DNA of 64,000 nt from the NCBI GenBank assembly GCA_900469965.1, contig UBZP01000014.1:1-64000 (forward strand), read 5' to 3'. Below the pieces are notes generated by a model. It saw only the letters and a list, made by a program, of their open reading frames with translations, had not been told where the DNA came from and searched no databases. How positions within the stretch are numbered: the stretch's first letter is position 1; each line of letters opens with the position of its first letter. A program made the position numbers and the translations under genes. This DNA comes from Hyphomicrobiales bacterium (lineage in GTDB: Bacteria > Pseudomonadota > Alphaproteobacteria > Rhizobiales > Rhizobiaceae). Below are positions 21,721 through 30,052 of this stretch, piece after piece.

Positions 21721-22833
21721 CTACTTCTGCGACGCCAGCGTCTCGCGGATCTCGGCGTCGTTCTCGGTCTGCTGGACGACCACGCCGGTCCAGCCGAGCC
21801 CGTCATAGTCCTCGTAGCCGATCGTCTTCGCAAAGGCGACGATGGTGCCGTCGGGCGCGTAGTAGCTGCCGCGCATCGCCCCGCCCGGATTGCTGAGGCC
21901 GAAGCTCGTGAAGATCATGGCGGGGTGGTTCGAGGCGATGACGCGGTTGTCGCCGTCGAGCAGCATCACGTGCGTTCGCTCGGCCACGTGCGGCGGCAGG
22001 CTGGCCTCCTTCTCGACGATCGACTGGCCCTGCTGCTGCCAGTCGAAATAGACGCCGAGCGTGCCGAGCAGCTTGCCGTTCGGCAGGCCGCCTTCGCGGA
22101 CGCCGGCGGCATAGACGATCGCATGCCGGCCGTTGTGCAGGTTGCTCGGCTGGACCCGCTCGACCGCGTAGTCGTCGCCGCTCTTCGTCGCCGCGGCGGC
22201 GCGGAACCAGTCCTTGTCGGACAGGTTGACGCCGCGCACCGAGCTGGCATAGGCGGGGTTGGCGGAGGCCACCACGCGTCCGTCGGCATCGGTCATGACG
22301 AGATCGAGATAGACCGTATAGTACTTGGCGATCACCGACAGGCGGGCGGCAGCGGCGTCGAACGCGCTCCGGCCCGGCGCCTGCAGCGCCTGCCAGAGGG
22401 CGGGATCGGTCGCCCACCACCGGACGTCGGCCGTGCGCTCGAACAGGTTGCGCACGATCAGCTGCACCAGCGTCTGCGCCATGTCGACGAGCCTCACGCC
22501 CTCCATCTGGTTGACGAGCGATTCCGAGACCGAGCGGCCGAGCGTGATCCGGCCCAGCACGTTGCGCTCGAACTGGTGGGCGATCGTGCTGGAGATGTCG
22601 GCCAGCCGCTGCACCTCGGAAGCGACGACGGCGAAGCCCTTTCCGGCCTCGCCGGCGCGGGCCGCCTCGATGCTGGCGTTGATCGCCAGCATCTTGATCT
22701 GGCGGGCGATCGAGCTGTTCTCCTCGCTGAAGCGCTCGAGATCGGTGCCGATGCCCTCCGCGATGGCGCGCATGGTTCGGGGCGTGGCGGAAAGCTGGGA
22801 ATGTGCCTGTGCAGTCGCGGGGGTGGCGGACAT
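21721..22833 (-). CDS. Soluble chemoreceptor-like protein: truncated MCP tip followed by a Cache-like sensor
   Basis: A 370-residue protein without any membrane segment (ATG 22833 chosen; a TTG 19 codons upstream is less likely). Residues about 35-90 contain the MCP signalling-tip pattern N-A-S-I-E-A-A-R-A-G-E-A-G-K-G-F-A-V-V-A-x-E-V. About residues 150-365 look like a Cache-type sensor with a D-x-V-M-T-D-A-D-G-R-V core and W-F-R-A-A-A. In normal receptors the sensor comes first and the tip lies near the C-terminus after long helices; here the order is reversed and most of the methylation helices are missing. It may sense a cytoplasmic ligand or act as a scaffold. No chemotaxis gene adjoins it. 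Confidence 0.7.
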   Translation of the reverse strand: MSATPATAQAHSQLSATPRTMRAIAEGIGTDLERFSEENSSIARQIKMLAINASIEAARAGEAGKGFAVVASEVQRLADISSTIAHQFERNVLGRITLGRSVSESLVNQMEGVRLVDMAQTLVQLIVRNLFERTADVRWWATDPALWQALQAPGRSAFDAAAARLSVIAKYYTVYLDLVMTDADGRVVASANPAYASSVRGVNLSDKDWFRAAAATKSGDDYAVERVQPSNLHNGRHAIVYAAGVREGGLPNGKLLGTLGVYFDWQQQGQSIVEKEASLPPHVAERTHVMLLDGDNRVIASNHPAMIFTSFGLSNPGGAMRGSYYAPDGTIVAFAKTIGYEDYDGLGWTGVVVQQTENDAEIRETLASQK

Positions 22834-23125
22834 GGCAATCTCGTGAGCGTGACCGGCGGGGCGCGTCGCCGGCGGGGTGAAATTGATCAAATTTTTCTCA
22901 ATTATGATTAATGCTCAATATTTGAGAAATGGTATATAAATCGTATGACTAATGCCTGCGGCGCCGAAAATCGCAAGGCGCCCATCAAAACCTGTTCAGG
23001 CACATCACCAAAATTGATCCCGAATCCCTGCGCCGTCGTATAGGATCGGCGCGAGCGATTTCCCGTCCGATGGATGCCGATGCCCTGCGGCCGACGAGGC
23101 TGCGAACAAGAGACTGTGAATAAGC
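22834..23125. promoter_or_regulatory. AT-rich divergent promoter region
   Basis: About 290 bp between divergent genes. Bases 22881-22950 are markedly AT-rich against the surrounding high GC, with a short inverted repeat CTCAA-TAT-TTGAG at 22914-22926 and TATATAAAT near 22933. This most likely holds promoters for the receptor-like gene and the EamA transporter. No specific regulator site can be named. Confidence 0.5.
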
Positions 23126-24064
23126 ATGGAGTTTGCCGAGCAGCAGCCGATGAAGGCGATCTTTCTCAAGGTCTCCTCCGTCGCAATCTTCGTTTGCATG
23201 TCCACGTTGATCAAGGCGGCGGGGGAGGGCATCACGACCGGCCAGATCACCTTCTATCGCTCGGCCTTCGCGATGGTGCCGATCATGGCCTGGCTCGCGG
23301 TGCGCGGCGAGCTCGTCGATTCCTTCCGCACCTCGGACATCCTCGGCCATCTCGGCCGCGGCTTCGTCGGCATCCTGGCGATGAGCTTCGGCTTCTATGG
23401 CCTCGTCCACCTGCCGCTGCCGGAGGCGATCGCGATCGGCTACGCCATGCCGCTGATCGCGGTCATCATCGCGGCGCTGTTCCTGAAGGAGACGGTGGGG
23501 ATCTATCGCTGGTCGGCCGTGCTGGCGGGGCTCGTCGGCGTCGCCGTCATCACCTGGCCGCGGCTGACGCTTCTGGAGCAGGGCGGCGTCGGGACCGCCG
23601 AGGCGCTCGGCGCCCTGGCCGTGCTCGCTTCGGCGACGCTGGGTGCCATTGCGATGGTGCTGGTGCGCCGTCTGGTTCAGACCGAGAAGACGCCGACGAT
23701 CGTCCTCTATTTCTCGCTGTCGGCGTCCATCTTCTCGCTGGCGACCCTGCCGCTCGGCTGGGTGGACATCAGCGGCCGCGCGCTGTTGCTCCTCGCCTTG
23801 GCTGGCTTCTGCGGCGGGGTGGCCCAGCTTCTGCTGACGGCGAGCTATCGCTATGCCGACGTCTCCACCATCGCCCCGTTCGAATACACCTCGATCCTGC
23901 TCGGCATGGGCTTCGGCTACGTCCTGTTCGACGACGTGCCGACCCTGACCATGCTCGCCGGCACCCTGATCGTCGTCGGCGCCGGCATCTTCATCATCAT
24001 CCGCGAGCACCGGCTCGGCCTCAGGCGGAAGGCGGCGCGCCGGCACATGACGCCGCACGGATGA
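23126..24064 (+). CDS. EamA/DMT-family membrane transporter
   Basis: A 312-residue protein with about ten hydrophobic segments arranged as two EamA repeats (about 12-150 and 165-295). Typical features are the Y-R-S-x-F-A-M-V segment in the second helix, P-L-P-E-A-I-A-I-G-Y-A-M-P in the first repeat, and the matching F-E-Y-T-S-I-L-L in the second. Such proteins export small metabolites; the substrate cannot be told. ATG 23150, eight codons downstream, is an alternative start. The C-terminus is a basic tail. Confidence 0.85.
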   Translation: MEFAEQQPMKAIFLKVSSVAIFVCMSTLIKAAGEGITTGQITFYRSAFAMVPIMAWLAVRGELVDSFRTSDILGHLGRGFVGILAMSFGFYGLVHLPLPEAIAIGYAMPLIAVIIAALFLKETVGIYRWSAVLAGLVGVAVITWPRLTLLEQGGVGTAEALGALAVLASATLGAIAMVLVRRLVQTEKTPTIVLYFSLSASIFSLATLPLGWVDISGRALLLLALAGFCGGVAQLLLTASYRYADVSTIAPFEYTSILLGMGFGYVLFDDVPTLTMLAGTLIVVGAGIFIIIREHRLGLRRKAARRHMTPHG

Positions 24065-24080
24065 CGGGGCAGGGCCGAAA

Positions 24081-24099
24081 GGGGCGGCGATGCCGCCCC
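24081..24099. terminator. Hairpin between convergent EamA and MFS genes
   Basis: GGGGCGGC (24081-24088) pairs with GCCGCCCC (24092-24099) around a three-base loop, in the 46-bp gap between two converging stops. It may end transcription from both sides; no T-run is present. Confidence 0.5.
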
Positions 24100-24110
24100 G
24101 GCCGCCGCGT

Positions 24111-25409
24111 TCAGGATTTCCACTGCGGCGTGGTCGTGTCGGCGACGAGATCCTCGGTTGCCTCGTCGGGGAGACCTTCGCCCTGCAGCGCTGCGGCGGC
24201 GCAGGTTTCGGCTGCGAGCGGCTGCACCGGCATCGCCTGGTAGTCGGTCTTCACCACCATGCCGGTCTGGGCGTCGCGGCGCATGATGCGCCAGGCGGCA
24301 TAGCCGCCGTAGAGGGCGAAGTAGAGCGTGAAGACGACGAAGAGCGCCGACGGCCCGAAGCGGTCCATCACCGGCCCGGCGACGAGCGGCCCGGAGATCG
24401 TGCCGATCCCGTAGACGATCATCATCCCCGAGGAAATCTCGACATACTCGTCCGGCTGGGCGAGGTCGTTGGCATGTGCCACGTTCAGCGCGTAGATCGG
24501 AAAGAGCACGCAGCCGACGAGGCCGGCGACGATGTAGAGAAGGATCGGCGCGCCGCCCTGGACGGCGATCATGGCAAGGCTCGCCGCCACCCCGACGCCG
24601 CCGCAGGCGACCATGACGAGCCGCCGGTCCATCCGGTCCGACGCCCGCCCGATCGGGATCTGCGCCAGCGTGCTGCCGACGAGGAGGGCCGCCAGCAGGG
24701 TGGCGCCCTGCGTCGTGGTCAGGCCGATCCGTTGGGTGAAGACGCCGCCGAGGTTGAGCCAGGCGCCGGCGAGGGCGCCGGCGAGGAAGGCGCCGACGAC
24801 GGCGACCGGCGAGCGCCGATAGAGCTTCGGCACGTTGAAGCGCGCCTGCGTCGGCGCGGCCGGCAGCGGCGAGGAGGTCAGCGCCGTCGGCAGCAGCGAT
24901 ACCGAGAAGATGATGGCGCAGAGGATGAACAGCGTCGTGCTTTTCGGATCGCCGAGCGGCACCAGATACTGGCCGGCGATGCCGCCGACCATGGTCGTCA
25001 TCACGTAGAGCGAGAACACGCCGGCGCGGTTGTCGTTCGTCACCCGCTCGTTCAGCCAGCTCTCGATGATCAGGTAGCTGCCGGCGATGGCGAAGCCGGA
25101 AATGGTGCGGAACAGCATCCAGGCGCGCCAGTCGACCAGCACCGAGCAGAGCAGGATCGCAATCGAGAGCAGCGTGACCAGCGCCACGAACACGCGGACA
25201 TGGCCGACGGCGAGAATGAATTTCGGGGTGACGATGCACGAGGAGGTGAAGCCGAGCGTGTAGCCCGTCGCGATCCAGGTGATCGTCTGCGTCGACCATC
25301 CCTCGGCGACGGCGCGCACGGGGATGACGTAGCTCTGCAGGCCGAACCCCACCATCATCAGCAGCGTCGACAGGAGAAGGCTTGCAAAGGGGATGAGGCT
25401 CGCCACCAT
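24111..25409 (-). CDS. MFS transporter, YcaD-like group
   Basis: A 432-residue, twelve-helix permease with the helix 4 signature G-F-A-I-A-G-S-Y-L-I-I-E-S-W-L-N characteristic of the YcaD/YfkF-like MFS branch. The frame is open 37 codons upstream, but hydrophobic sequence starts right after ATG 25409 (M-V-A-S-L-I-P-F-A), which I take as the start. The acidic, Ala-rich C-terminal tail of about 40 residues is cytoplasmic. Substrate unknown. Confidence 0.82.
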   Translation of the reverse strand: MVASLIPFASLLLSTLLMMVGFGLQSYVIPVRAVAEGWSTQTITWIATGYTLGFTSSCIVTPKFILAVGHVRVFVALVTLLSIAILLCSVLVDWRAWMLFRTISGFAIAGSYLIIESWLNERVTNDNRAGVFSLYVMTTMVGGIAGQYLVPLGDPKSTTLFILCAIIFSVSLLPTALTSSPLPAAPTQARFNVPKLYRRSPVAVVGAFLAGALAGAWLNLGGVFTQRIGLTTTQGATLLAALLVGSTLAQIPIGRASDRMDRRLVMVACGGVGVAASLAMIAVQGGAPILLYIVAGLVGCVLFPIYALNVAHANDLAQPDEYVEISSGMMIVYGIGTISGPLVAGPVMDRFGPSALFVVFTLYFALYGGYAAWRIMRRDAQTGMVVKTDYQAMPVQPLAAETCAAAALQGEGLPDEATEDLVADTTTPQWKS

Positions 25410-25557
25410 GACGGGATTCCGGAAGACGGGTCCCCGTCGCCGGTATGGCGCGCGGGACAACAGGACTGTGCCTCTAAAGAAGTCCGTCTGCGGTGTCCAC
25501 TGCGACAGCGGCTGGCGCAAAGGATGGGATGACGCCGATCCGGGCCGGGATCGGCGC

Positions 25558-25701
25558 TCAGTTGGGCAGGAACGCCTTCAACTGGTCGCTCCGCCGCGCA
25601 GCGTCGCGGGGAAGCGAGGCGAGCACGTTGTATTCGCGCGCGGCGTTGACCGCGGTGCGGATGTCGTGCAGGTCGGAAATCAGCTTGCGGATCCGTTGCA
25701 T
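25558..25701 (-). CDS. Small basic hypothetical protein (47 aa)
   Basis: ATG 25701 follows GGGAAG at good spacing and the frame gives M-Q-R-I-R-K-L-I-S-D-L-H-D-I-R-T and ends K-A-F-L-P-N. The protein is helical, charged, starts with a basic amphipathic stretch and has no membrane segment. Its size and build recall the short DUF1127-like proteins of rhizobia, but the usual Arg-rich W-R-x-R core is not present. It lies in the same direction as, and 58 bp downstream of, another small gene (25760-25936), so the two may be co-transcribed. Confidence 0.5.
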   Translation of the reverse strand: MQRIRKLISDLHDIRTAVNAAREYNVLASLPRDAARRSDQLKAFLPN

Positions 25702-25759
25702 TCGTGTCTTCCCGGGCATGGAGCGGCCTTGCGCGTTGCGGCTGAACGCGCAGGCGCGA

Positions 25760-25936
25760 TCAGCGCTGGACGAACTCGGCGTAGATGTTGGCCGGGCGGT
25801 TGATGCGAGCGTAGCCGGATGCTGTCATCTGCTCGTTGGCCGGGGTGCGCAGGCCACCGAAGCCATTGGCCGGACGGTAGCCGGCATAGCGCAGCGTCTC
25901 GAAGCCGGAATGGATGGGGCGAAGGCGGGCGGTCAT
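25760..25936 (-). CDS. Small hypothetical protein (58 aa)
   Basis: ATG 25936 has an AAGGA element about ten bases upstream. The product begins M-T-A-R-L-R-P-I-H-S-G-F-E-T-L-R-Y and ends I-Y-A-E-F-V-Q-R. It has a repeated feel: Y-R-P-A-N-G-F-G and I-N-R-P-A-N-I-Y share an R-P-A-N core. No signal peptide, no membrane helix and no family recognised. Codon choice (GC-rich third positions) agrees with a real gene. Confidence 0.5.
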   Translation of the reverse strand: MTARLRPIHSGFETLRYAGYRPANGFGGLRTPANEQMTASGYARINRPANIYAEFVQR

Positions 25937-26161
25937 GATCGAATATCCTTAATCTGTCCCCCCGCATGCAATATTGCAGCGCAGCATCCGTCTTGCAATG
26001 CGACATTACGCCCTGCTGATATGCGAAGATCGCATGGCTTCCGTAATATTCTGTTCATGTCGAAGGCAGAAATGCGGACAGGAATGCAGGCCGCAGACCC
26101 GTCGAGGTTAAGCAGTCGTCATCCAAGCGATTGAAAGAAAACCGTTATCCCGATTCGGGAT

Positions 26162-27046
26162 TCACGCGGTCGGGCTGGCCAGTCCTGCACGAAACGCAAG
26201 CAGGTCCTGCCAGGCGAGGCGTTTGCTGACCGGCGCAGCCACGAGATCCTGCGGGTGAAGCGTGGCGAGTGCCGGTATTTTTCGGCCGCCGATCGCCAGT
26301 TCCCGCCACTCTCCGCGCATCTGGTGGATGGTCTGCGTGCCGCCGAAGAAGAATCGGGCGGCGAAATTGCCGAGAATCAGCAGGTGATTCGGTGCGGCGA
26401 GCACGATCTGGCGCTCGATGAAGGGGCGGCAGATGTCGCTTTCCGGCGCAGACGGAACGCGATTGCCGGGCGGCCGCCAGGGAATGACGTTCGTCAGCAG
26501 CACGTCGGCGCGGGCCAGGCCGATGCCGGAAAGCATGCGGTCCAGCATCGCGCCCTGCCGGCCGGAGAACGGCAGGCCCTCGCGATCGTCGTCCGCGTTC
26601 GGCATCGGCCCGATCACCATGATAGAAGGCTGCATGTTGCCTTGCGCGAAGACGAGGCCGCGGGCGCTGTTCTTCAGGTTGCAGCCGCCGAAACCCTCCA
26701 TCGCCGCCCTGAGGTCGTCGAGCGTGGTTGCGGCGGCAGCGATGGCGGACGCCTCGGCCACCGCCTGGCCGTCGGGCATGGCGACGGCGGGCGCCGCCAC
26801 CTCCTTCGGCGCCGGCCGCGCAGTGCCGCGCGCGCTCGCACTGCCGGAGGACGCCTGGCTGCTATCCGCGCTCCGGGCTGCGGCGTCGCCGCCGCCCTGG
26901 CGGGCGGCATGCGCCGTCCGCATCGCCTCGAATTCGGCGATCCGGTCGACGGGCTGGTCCTCGAGCAGCCATTCCACCCCCGCATCGGCGTGGAACGCGA
27001 GCAGGGCGGCCAGTTCGGCGGCTTGAAGGTCGGCGGCGGAGATCAT
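26162..27046 (-). CDS. Divergent family 4-type uracil-DNA glycosylase homologue
   Basis: A 294-residue protein: an Ala/Ser-rich N-terminal half (about 1-110) and a UDG-superfamily domain (about 112-288). Family landmarks are present (F-S-G-R-Q-G-A-M-L-D-R-M-L, T-N-V-I-P-W-R-P-P-G-N-R, I-L-G-N-F-A-A), but the first active-site motif, usually G-E-A-P-G, reads G-P-M-P-N, and the H-P-S/A-Y-L motif reads H-P-Q-D-L. Only two cysteines exist in the whole protein (in G-G-C-N-L-K and D-I-C-R-P-F), whereas four normally hold the 4Fe-4S cluster. It may be a repair enzyme with changed chemistry or a non-catalytic DNA-binding relative. Confidence 0.8.
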   Translation of the reverse strand: MISAADLQAAELAALLAFHADAGVEWLLEDQPVDRIAEFEAMRTAHAARQGGGDAAARSADSSQASSGSASARGTARPAPKEVAAPAVAMPDGQAVAEASAIAAAATTLDDLRAAMEGFGGCNLKNSARGLVFAQGNMQPSIMVIGPMPNADDDREGLPFSGRQGAMLDRMLSGIGLARADVLLTNVIPWRPPGNRVPSAPESDICRPFIERQIVLAAPNHLLILGNFAARFFFGGTQTIHQMRGEWRELAIGGRKIPALATLHPQDLVAAPVSKRLAWQDLLAFRAGLASPTA

Positions 27047-27123
27047 GCCTCAGGCATACAGGAACGGCCGCACCCGCCGCAAGGCCAGCGGTGCGCTTCG
27101 GGCGGGCCGTCCACGCCGTCCGC

Positions 27124-27912
27124 TCAGGTCGAGCGTGCCGCACCGCCGTCGCAGCGCACGAGGGTGCCGGTGACGTAGCTTGCCGGCGCGCTGCAGAGGA
27201 AGGCGGCGGTGGCGGCGAACTCATCGACCCGGCCGTAACGGCGGGCGGGGATCTCCGCCTCGAACTCGGCCTGGACGTCCTCGATCGGCCGGCCGCTGCG
27301 TTCGGCGGCGGCGGCATCGAGGCTCTCCAGCCGGTCGGTGCGGATGCTTCCGGGCAGCAGCAGGTTGGCGGTGATGCCGTATTGCGCGACCTCGCTCGCC
27401 AGCGTCTTCGACCAGCCGGCAAGGGCCGGGCGCAACGTGTTGGACAGCGCCAGGCCGGGGATCGGCTCGATCACGCCCGAGGAGGCGACCGTCAGGATGC
27501 GGCCCCAGCGCTGCGCCTTCATCTGCGGCAGGAGGCGGTTGGTCAGCGTGATCAGCCGCAGGACCATCGCGTTGAAATAGGTCGAGAGCGTCTCCGGCGT
27601 CATGTCCTCGGTCGACCCCGGCGTCGGGCCGCCGGAATTGTTGACGAGGATGTCGATGCCGCCGAGCTTTTCGGCGACCGCCGCCTCGAGCGTCTCCACC
27701 ACGTCGTCCTCGAACAGGTCGGCGACGACGAACGAGGCGCGGCCCCGACCCTCGGCATTGATCGCGGCGCAGTTGTCCGCAAGGTTTGCGCCGTCGCGTC
27801 CGCACAGCAGCACGTCCGCGCCCTCGCGCGCCAGCGCCACGGCGATCCCGCGGCCGAGCCCGCGCGACGAGGCGAGCACCAGTGCTCTCTTTCCCTTGAT
27901 GCCGAGATCCAT
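27124..27912 (-). CDS. SDR-family oxidoreductase lacking the catalytic Tyr-x3-Lys
   Basis: A 262-residue Rossmann protein with a variant glycine motif A-S-S-R-G-L-G-R-G-I near residues 14-23, N-N-S-G-G at about 91-95 and the usual S-S-G strand. Where classical SDRs have Y-x3-K it reads A-L-S-N-T-L-R, so the catalytic Tyr is replaced by Ser or Leu and the Lys by Arg. A subgroup of FabG-like proteins with this change is known, so it is a family trait rather than decay. The C-terminus ends in the common V-x-C-D-G-G-A. Substrate unknown; 77 bp downstream of it on the same strand is the UDG homologue. Confidence 0.8.
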   Translation of the reverse strand: MDLGIKGKRALVLASSRGLGRGIAVALAREGADVLLCGRDGANLADNCAAINAEGRGRASFVVADLFEDDVVETLEAAVAEKLGGIDILVNNSGGPTPGSTEDMTPETLSTYFNAMVLRLITLTNRLLPQMKAQRWGRILTVASSGVIEPIPGLALSNTLRPALAGWSKTLASEVAQYGITANLLLPGSIRTDRLESLDAAAAERSGRPIEDVQAEFEAEIPARRYGRVDEFAATAAFLCSAPASYVTGTLVRCDGGAARST

Positions 27913-28216
27913 CCTGCCCTCATCTGCCAGTATGCGCCTTGCCCTGTCGCCGTGGCCGGTGTGGCGTCACGGTGCGGCTTGCGCGTGATCGGTTGCCGCC
28001 GGCAGGCCGCCGGCGTGCCGATGGCTATAGTATGCCCGCCGCCGATTGCCAAACAGGCCCGTGCCGTCGCCTGCGGCCGCATGCACCGATCGTGTCAAGA
28101 ATAGTTCCGGAAACGTCAACATCGTTCATTGCATCGATCATAGGCTGTGGCTGTCCATCCGGCAGAGGCGGCTGCCGCGAGAGGGGCAAAAACGGTATCG
28201 CGGGCGGATTCTTTTG

Positions 28217-28232
28217 TTGACGTAAACGTCAA
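28217..28232. promoter_or_regulatory. Palindromic operator-like site upstream of etfQO
   Basis: TTGACGTAAACGTCAA has perfect seven-base arms around AA, about 150 bp before the etfQO start. The pattern resembles, from memory, sites of MerR-family LiuR-type regulators of branched-chain amino acid and acyl-CoA breakdown, pathways that feed electrons to ETF-QO. A related ACG-CAA-ACGT core occurs at 50567-50580. Confidence 0.5.
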
Positions 28233-28256
28233 TGCCAACAAATGTCGGCCCGCGGG

Positions 28257-28323
28257 CATGACGTCATGCGCAAATGCGGACACTCCCTGTCGCCCCTTGG
28301 CTCGACAGGGACTTGCGCATTTG
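28257..28323 (+). promoter_or_regulatory. Structured 5' leader of etfQO
   Basis: After the palindrome CATGACGTCATG, an outer stem CAAATGCG (28271-28278)/CGCATTTG (28316-28323) encloses an inner stem CCCTGTCG (28285-28292)/CGACAGGG (28303-28310). Both stems are perfect 8-bp pairings. The hairpin ends 60 bases before the etfQO ATG. It could be a leader structure or a second protein-binding site. Confidence 0.5.
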
Positions 28324-28382
28324 TCATGAGGACCGCAATAACAGATCGGCCGTCAGCGGAACGGCAGCGGAGGCAGGAACGA

Positions 28383-30047
28383 ATGAGCGAGGCGATGGAA
28401 CTCCCCGAGCGCGAAAGCATGGAATTCGACGTGGTGATCGTCGGTGCGGGGCCGGCCGGCCTTGCTGCGGCGATCCGGCTGAAGCAGGTCGATCCGGATC
28501 TCTCCGTCGTCGTCCTGGAGAAGGGCTCGGAAGTCGGCGCGCATATCCTGTCCGGCGCCGTCGTCGATCCGATCGGCATCGACCGGCTGCTGCCCGGCTG
28601 GCGCGAGGAGGAGGGGCATCCCTTCAAGACCGAGGTCACCGACGACCAGTTCCTGGTGCTCGGCCCGGCCGGCTCGGTGCGCCTGCCGAACTTCGCCATG
28701 CCGCCGCTGATGAACAACCACGGCAACTACATCGTATCGCTCGGCAATGTCTGTCGCTGGCTCGCCACCAAGGCGGAGGAGCTCGGCGTCGAGATCTATC
28801 CGGGTTTTGCCGCCTCCGAGGTGCTCTACAACGACGAAGGCGCCGTCATCGGCGTTGCCACCGGCGACATGGGCATCGGCCGCGACGGCGAGCCGGGACC
28901 CAACTATACCCGCGGCATGGCGCTGCTCGGCAAGTACACCCTCATCGGCGAAGGCGTGCGCGGCTCGCTCGCCAAGCAGCTGATTGCGAAATTCGACCTC
29001 TCGAAGGGCCGCGAGCCGCAGAAGTTCGGCATCGGCCTGAAGGAGCTGTGGGAGGTCAGGCCGGAGAAGCACAAGCAGGGTCTCGTGCAGCACTCCTTCG
29101 GCTGGCCGCTCGGCATGAAGACCGGCGGCGGCTCGTTCCTCTACCATCTGGAGGACAATCTGGTGGCGGTCGGCTTCGTCGTCCACCTGAACTACAAGAA
29201 CCCCTGGCTCTACCCGTTCGAGGAGTTCCAGCGTTTCAAGACCCACCCGGCCATCCGCGGCACCTTCGAGGGCGGCAAGCGGCTCTCCTACGGCGCCCGC
29301 GCCATCACCGAGGGCGGCTGGCAGTCGGTGCCGAAGCTGTCCTTCCCCGGCGGCGCCCTGATCGGCTGCTCGGCCGGCTTCGTCAACGTGCCGCGCATCA
29401 AGGGCAGCCACAATGCGGTGCTCTCCGGCATCCTCGCCGCCGAGAAGCTGGCCGATGCGATCGCCGCCGGCCGCGCCCATGACGAGCCGATCGAGATCGA
29501 GCGCGGCTGGCGCGACAGCGCCATCGGCTCGGACCTGAAGAAGGTGCGCAACGTCAAGCCGCTGTGGTCGAAGTTCGGCACGGCGGTGGGCGTCGCGCTC
29601 GGCGGCCTCGACATGTGGACCAACACGCTGTTCGGCCTGTCCTTCTTCGGCACGCTGAAGCACGGCAAGACCGATGCGGCCTCGCTGGAGCCGGCCGAGA
29701 AGCACCAGAAGATCGACTATCCGAAGCCCGACGGCGTTCTGACCTTCGACCGTCTCTCCTCGGTGTTCCTGTCGAACACCAACCACGAGGAAGACCAGCC
29801 GATCCACCTGCAGGTGAAGGATCCGGAGCTGCAGAAGACCTCGGAGCTCGACGTCTATGCCGGTCCCTCCACCCGCTACTGTCCCGCCGGCGTCTACGAA
29901 TGGGTGCAGAAGGACGGCAAGGACGTCTTCGTCATCAACGCCCAGAACTGCGTCCACTGCAAGACCTGCGACATCAAGGACCCCAACCAGAACATCAACT
30001 GGGTCCCCCCGCAGGGCGGCGAGGGGCCGGTCTATCCGAATATGTGA
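28383..30047 (+). CDS. Electron transfer flavoprotein-ubiquinone oxidoreductase
   Basis: A 554-residue, full-length ETF-QO. The FAD fold starts at V-V-I-V-G-A-G-P-A-G-L near residues 17-27; a membrane-associating ubiquinone region follows, and the C-terminal ferredoxin-like domain has the four cluster cysteines in C-P-A-G-V-Y-E-W and N-C-V-H-C-K-T-C. It passes electrons from acyl-CoA and amine dehydrogenases, via ETF, to ubiquinone. ATG 28383 follows a GGAGG site; the frame upstream lacks homology. glutaryl-CoA dehydrogenase in this window (53710-54930) is one natural donor. Confidence 0.96.
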   Translation: MSEAMELPERESMEFDVVIVGAGPAGLAAAIRLKQVDPDLSVVVLEKGSEVGAHILSGAVVDPIGIDRLLPGWREEEGHPFKTEVTDDQFLVLGPAGSVRLPNFAMPPLMNNHGNYIVSLGNVCRWLATKAEELGVEIYPGFAASEVLYNDEGAVIGVATGDMGIGRDGEPGPNYTRGMALLGKYTLIGEGVRGSLAKQLIAKFDLSKGREPQKFGIGLKELWEVRPEKHKQGLVQHSFGWPLGMKTGGGSFLYHLEDNLVAVGFVVHLNYKNPWLYPFEEFQRFKTHPAIRGTFEGGKRLSYGARAITEGGWQSVPKLSFPGGALIGCSAGFVNVPRIKGSHNAVLSGILAAEKLADAIAAGRAHDEPIEIERGWRDSAIGSDLKKVRNVKPLWSKFGTAVGVALGGLDMWTNTLFGLSFFGTLKHGKTDAASLEPAEKHQKIDYPKPDGVLTFDRLSSVFLSNTNHEEDQPIHLQVKDPELQKTSELDVYAGPSTRYCPAGVYEWVQKDGKDVFVINAQNCVHCKTCDIKDPNQNINWVPPQGGEGPVYPNM

Positions 30048-30052
30048 GGCCG

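Larger units (their letters stand above)
27913..28382. other. Divergent intergenic region before etfQO
   Basis: 470 bp without a supported gene. It holds the upstream region of the SDR gene, a palindromic operator-like site (28217-28232), a 12-bp perfect palindrome CATGACGTCATG (28257-28268) and a two-stem hairpin (28271-28323) in the etfQO leader. Nothing coding was found here. Confidence 0.6.
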
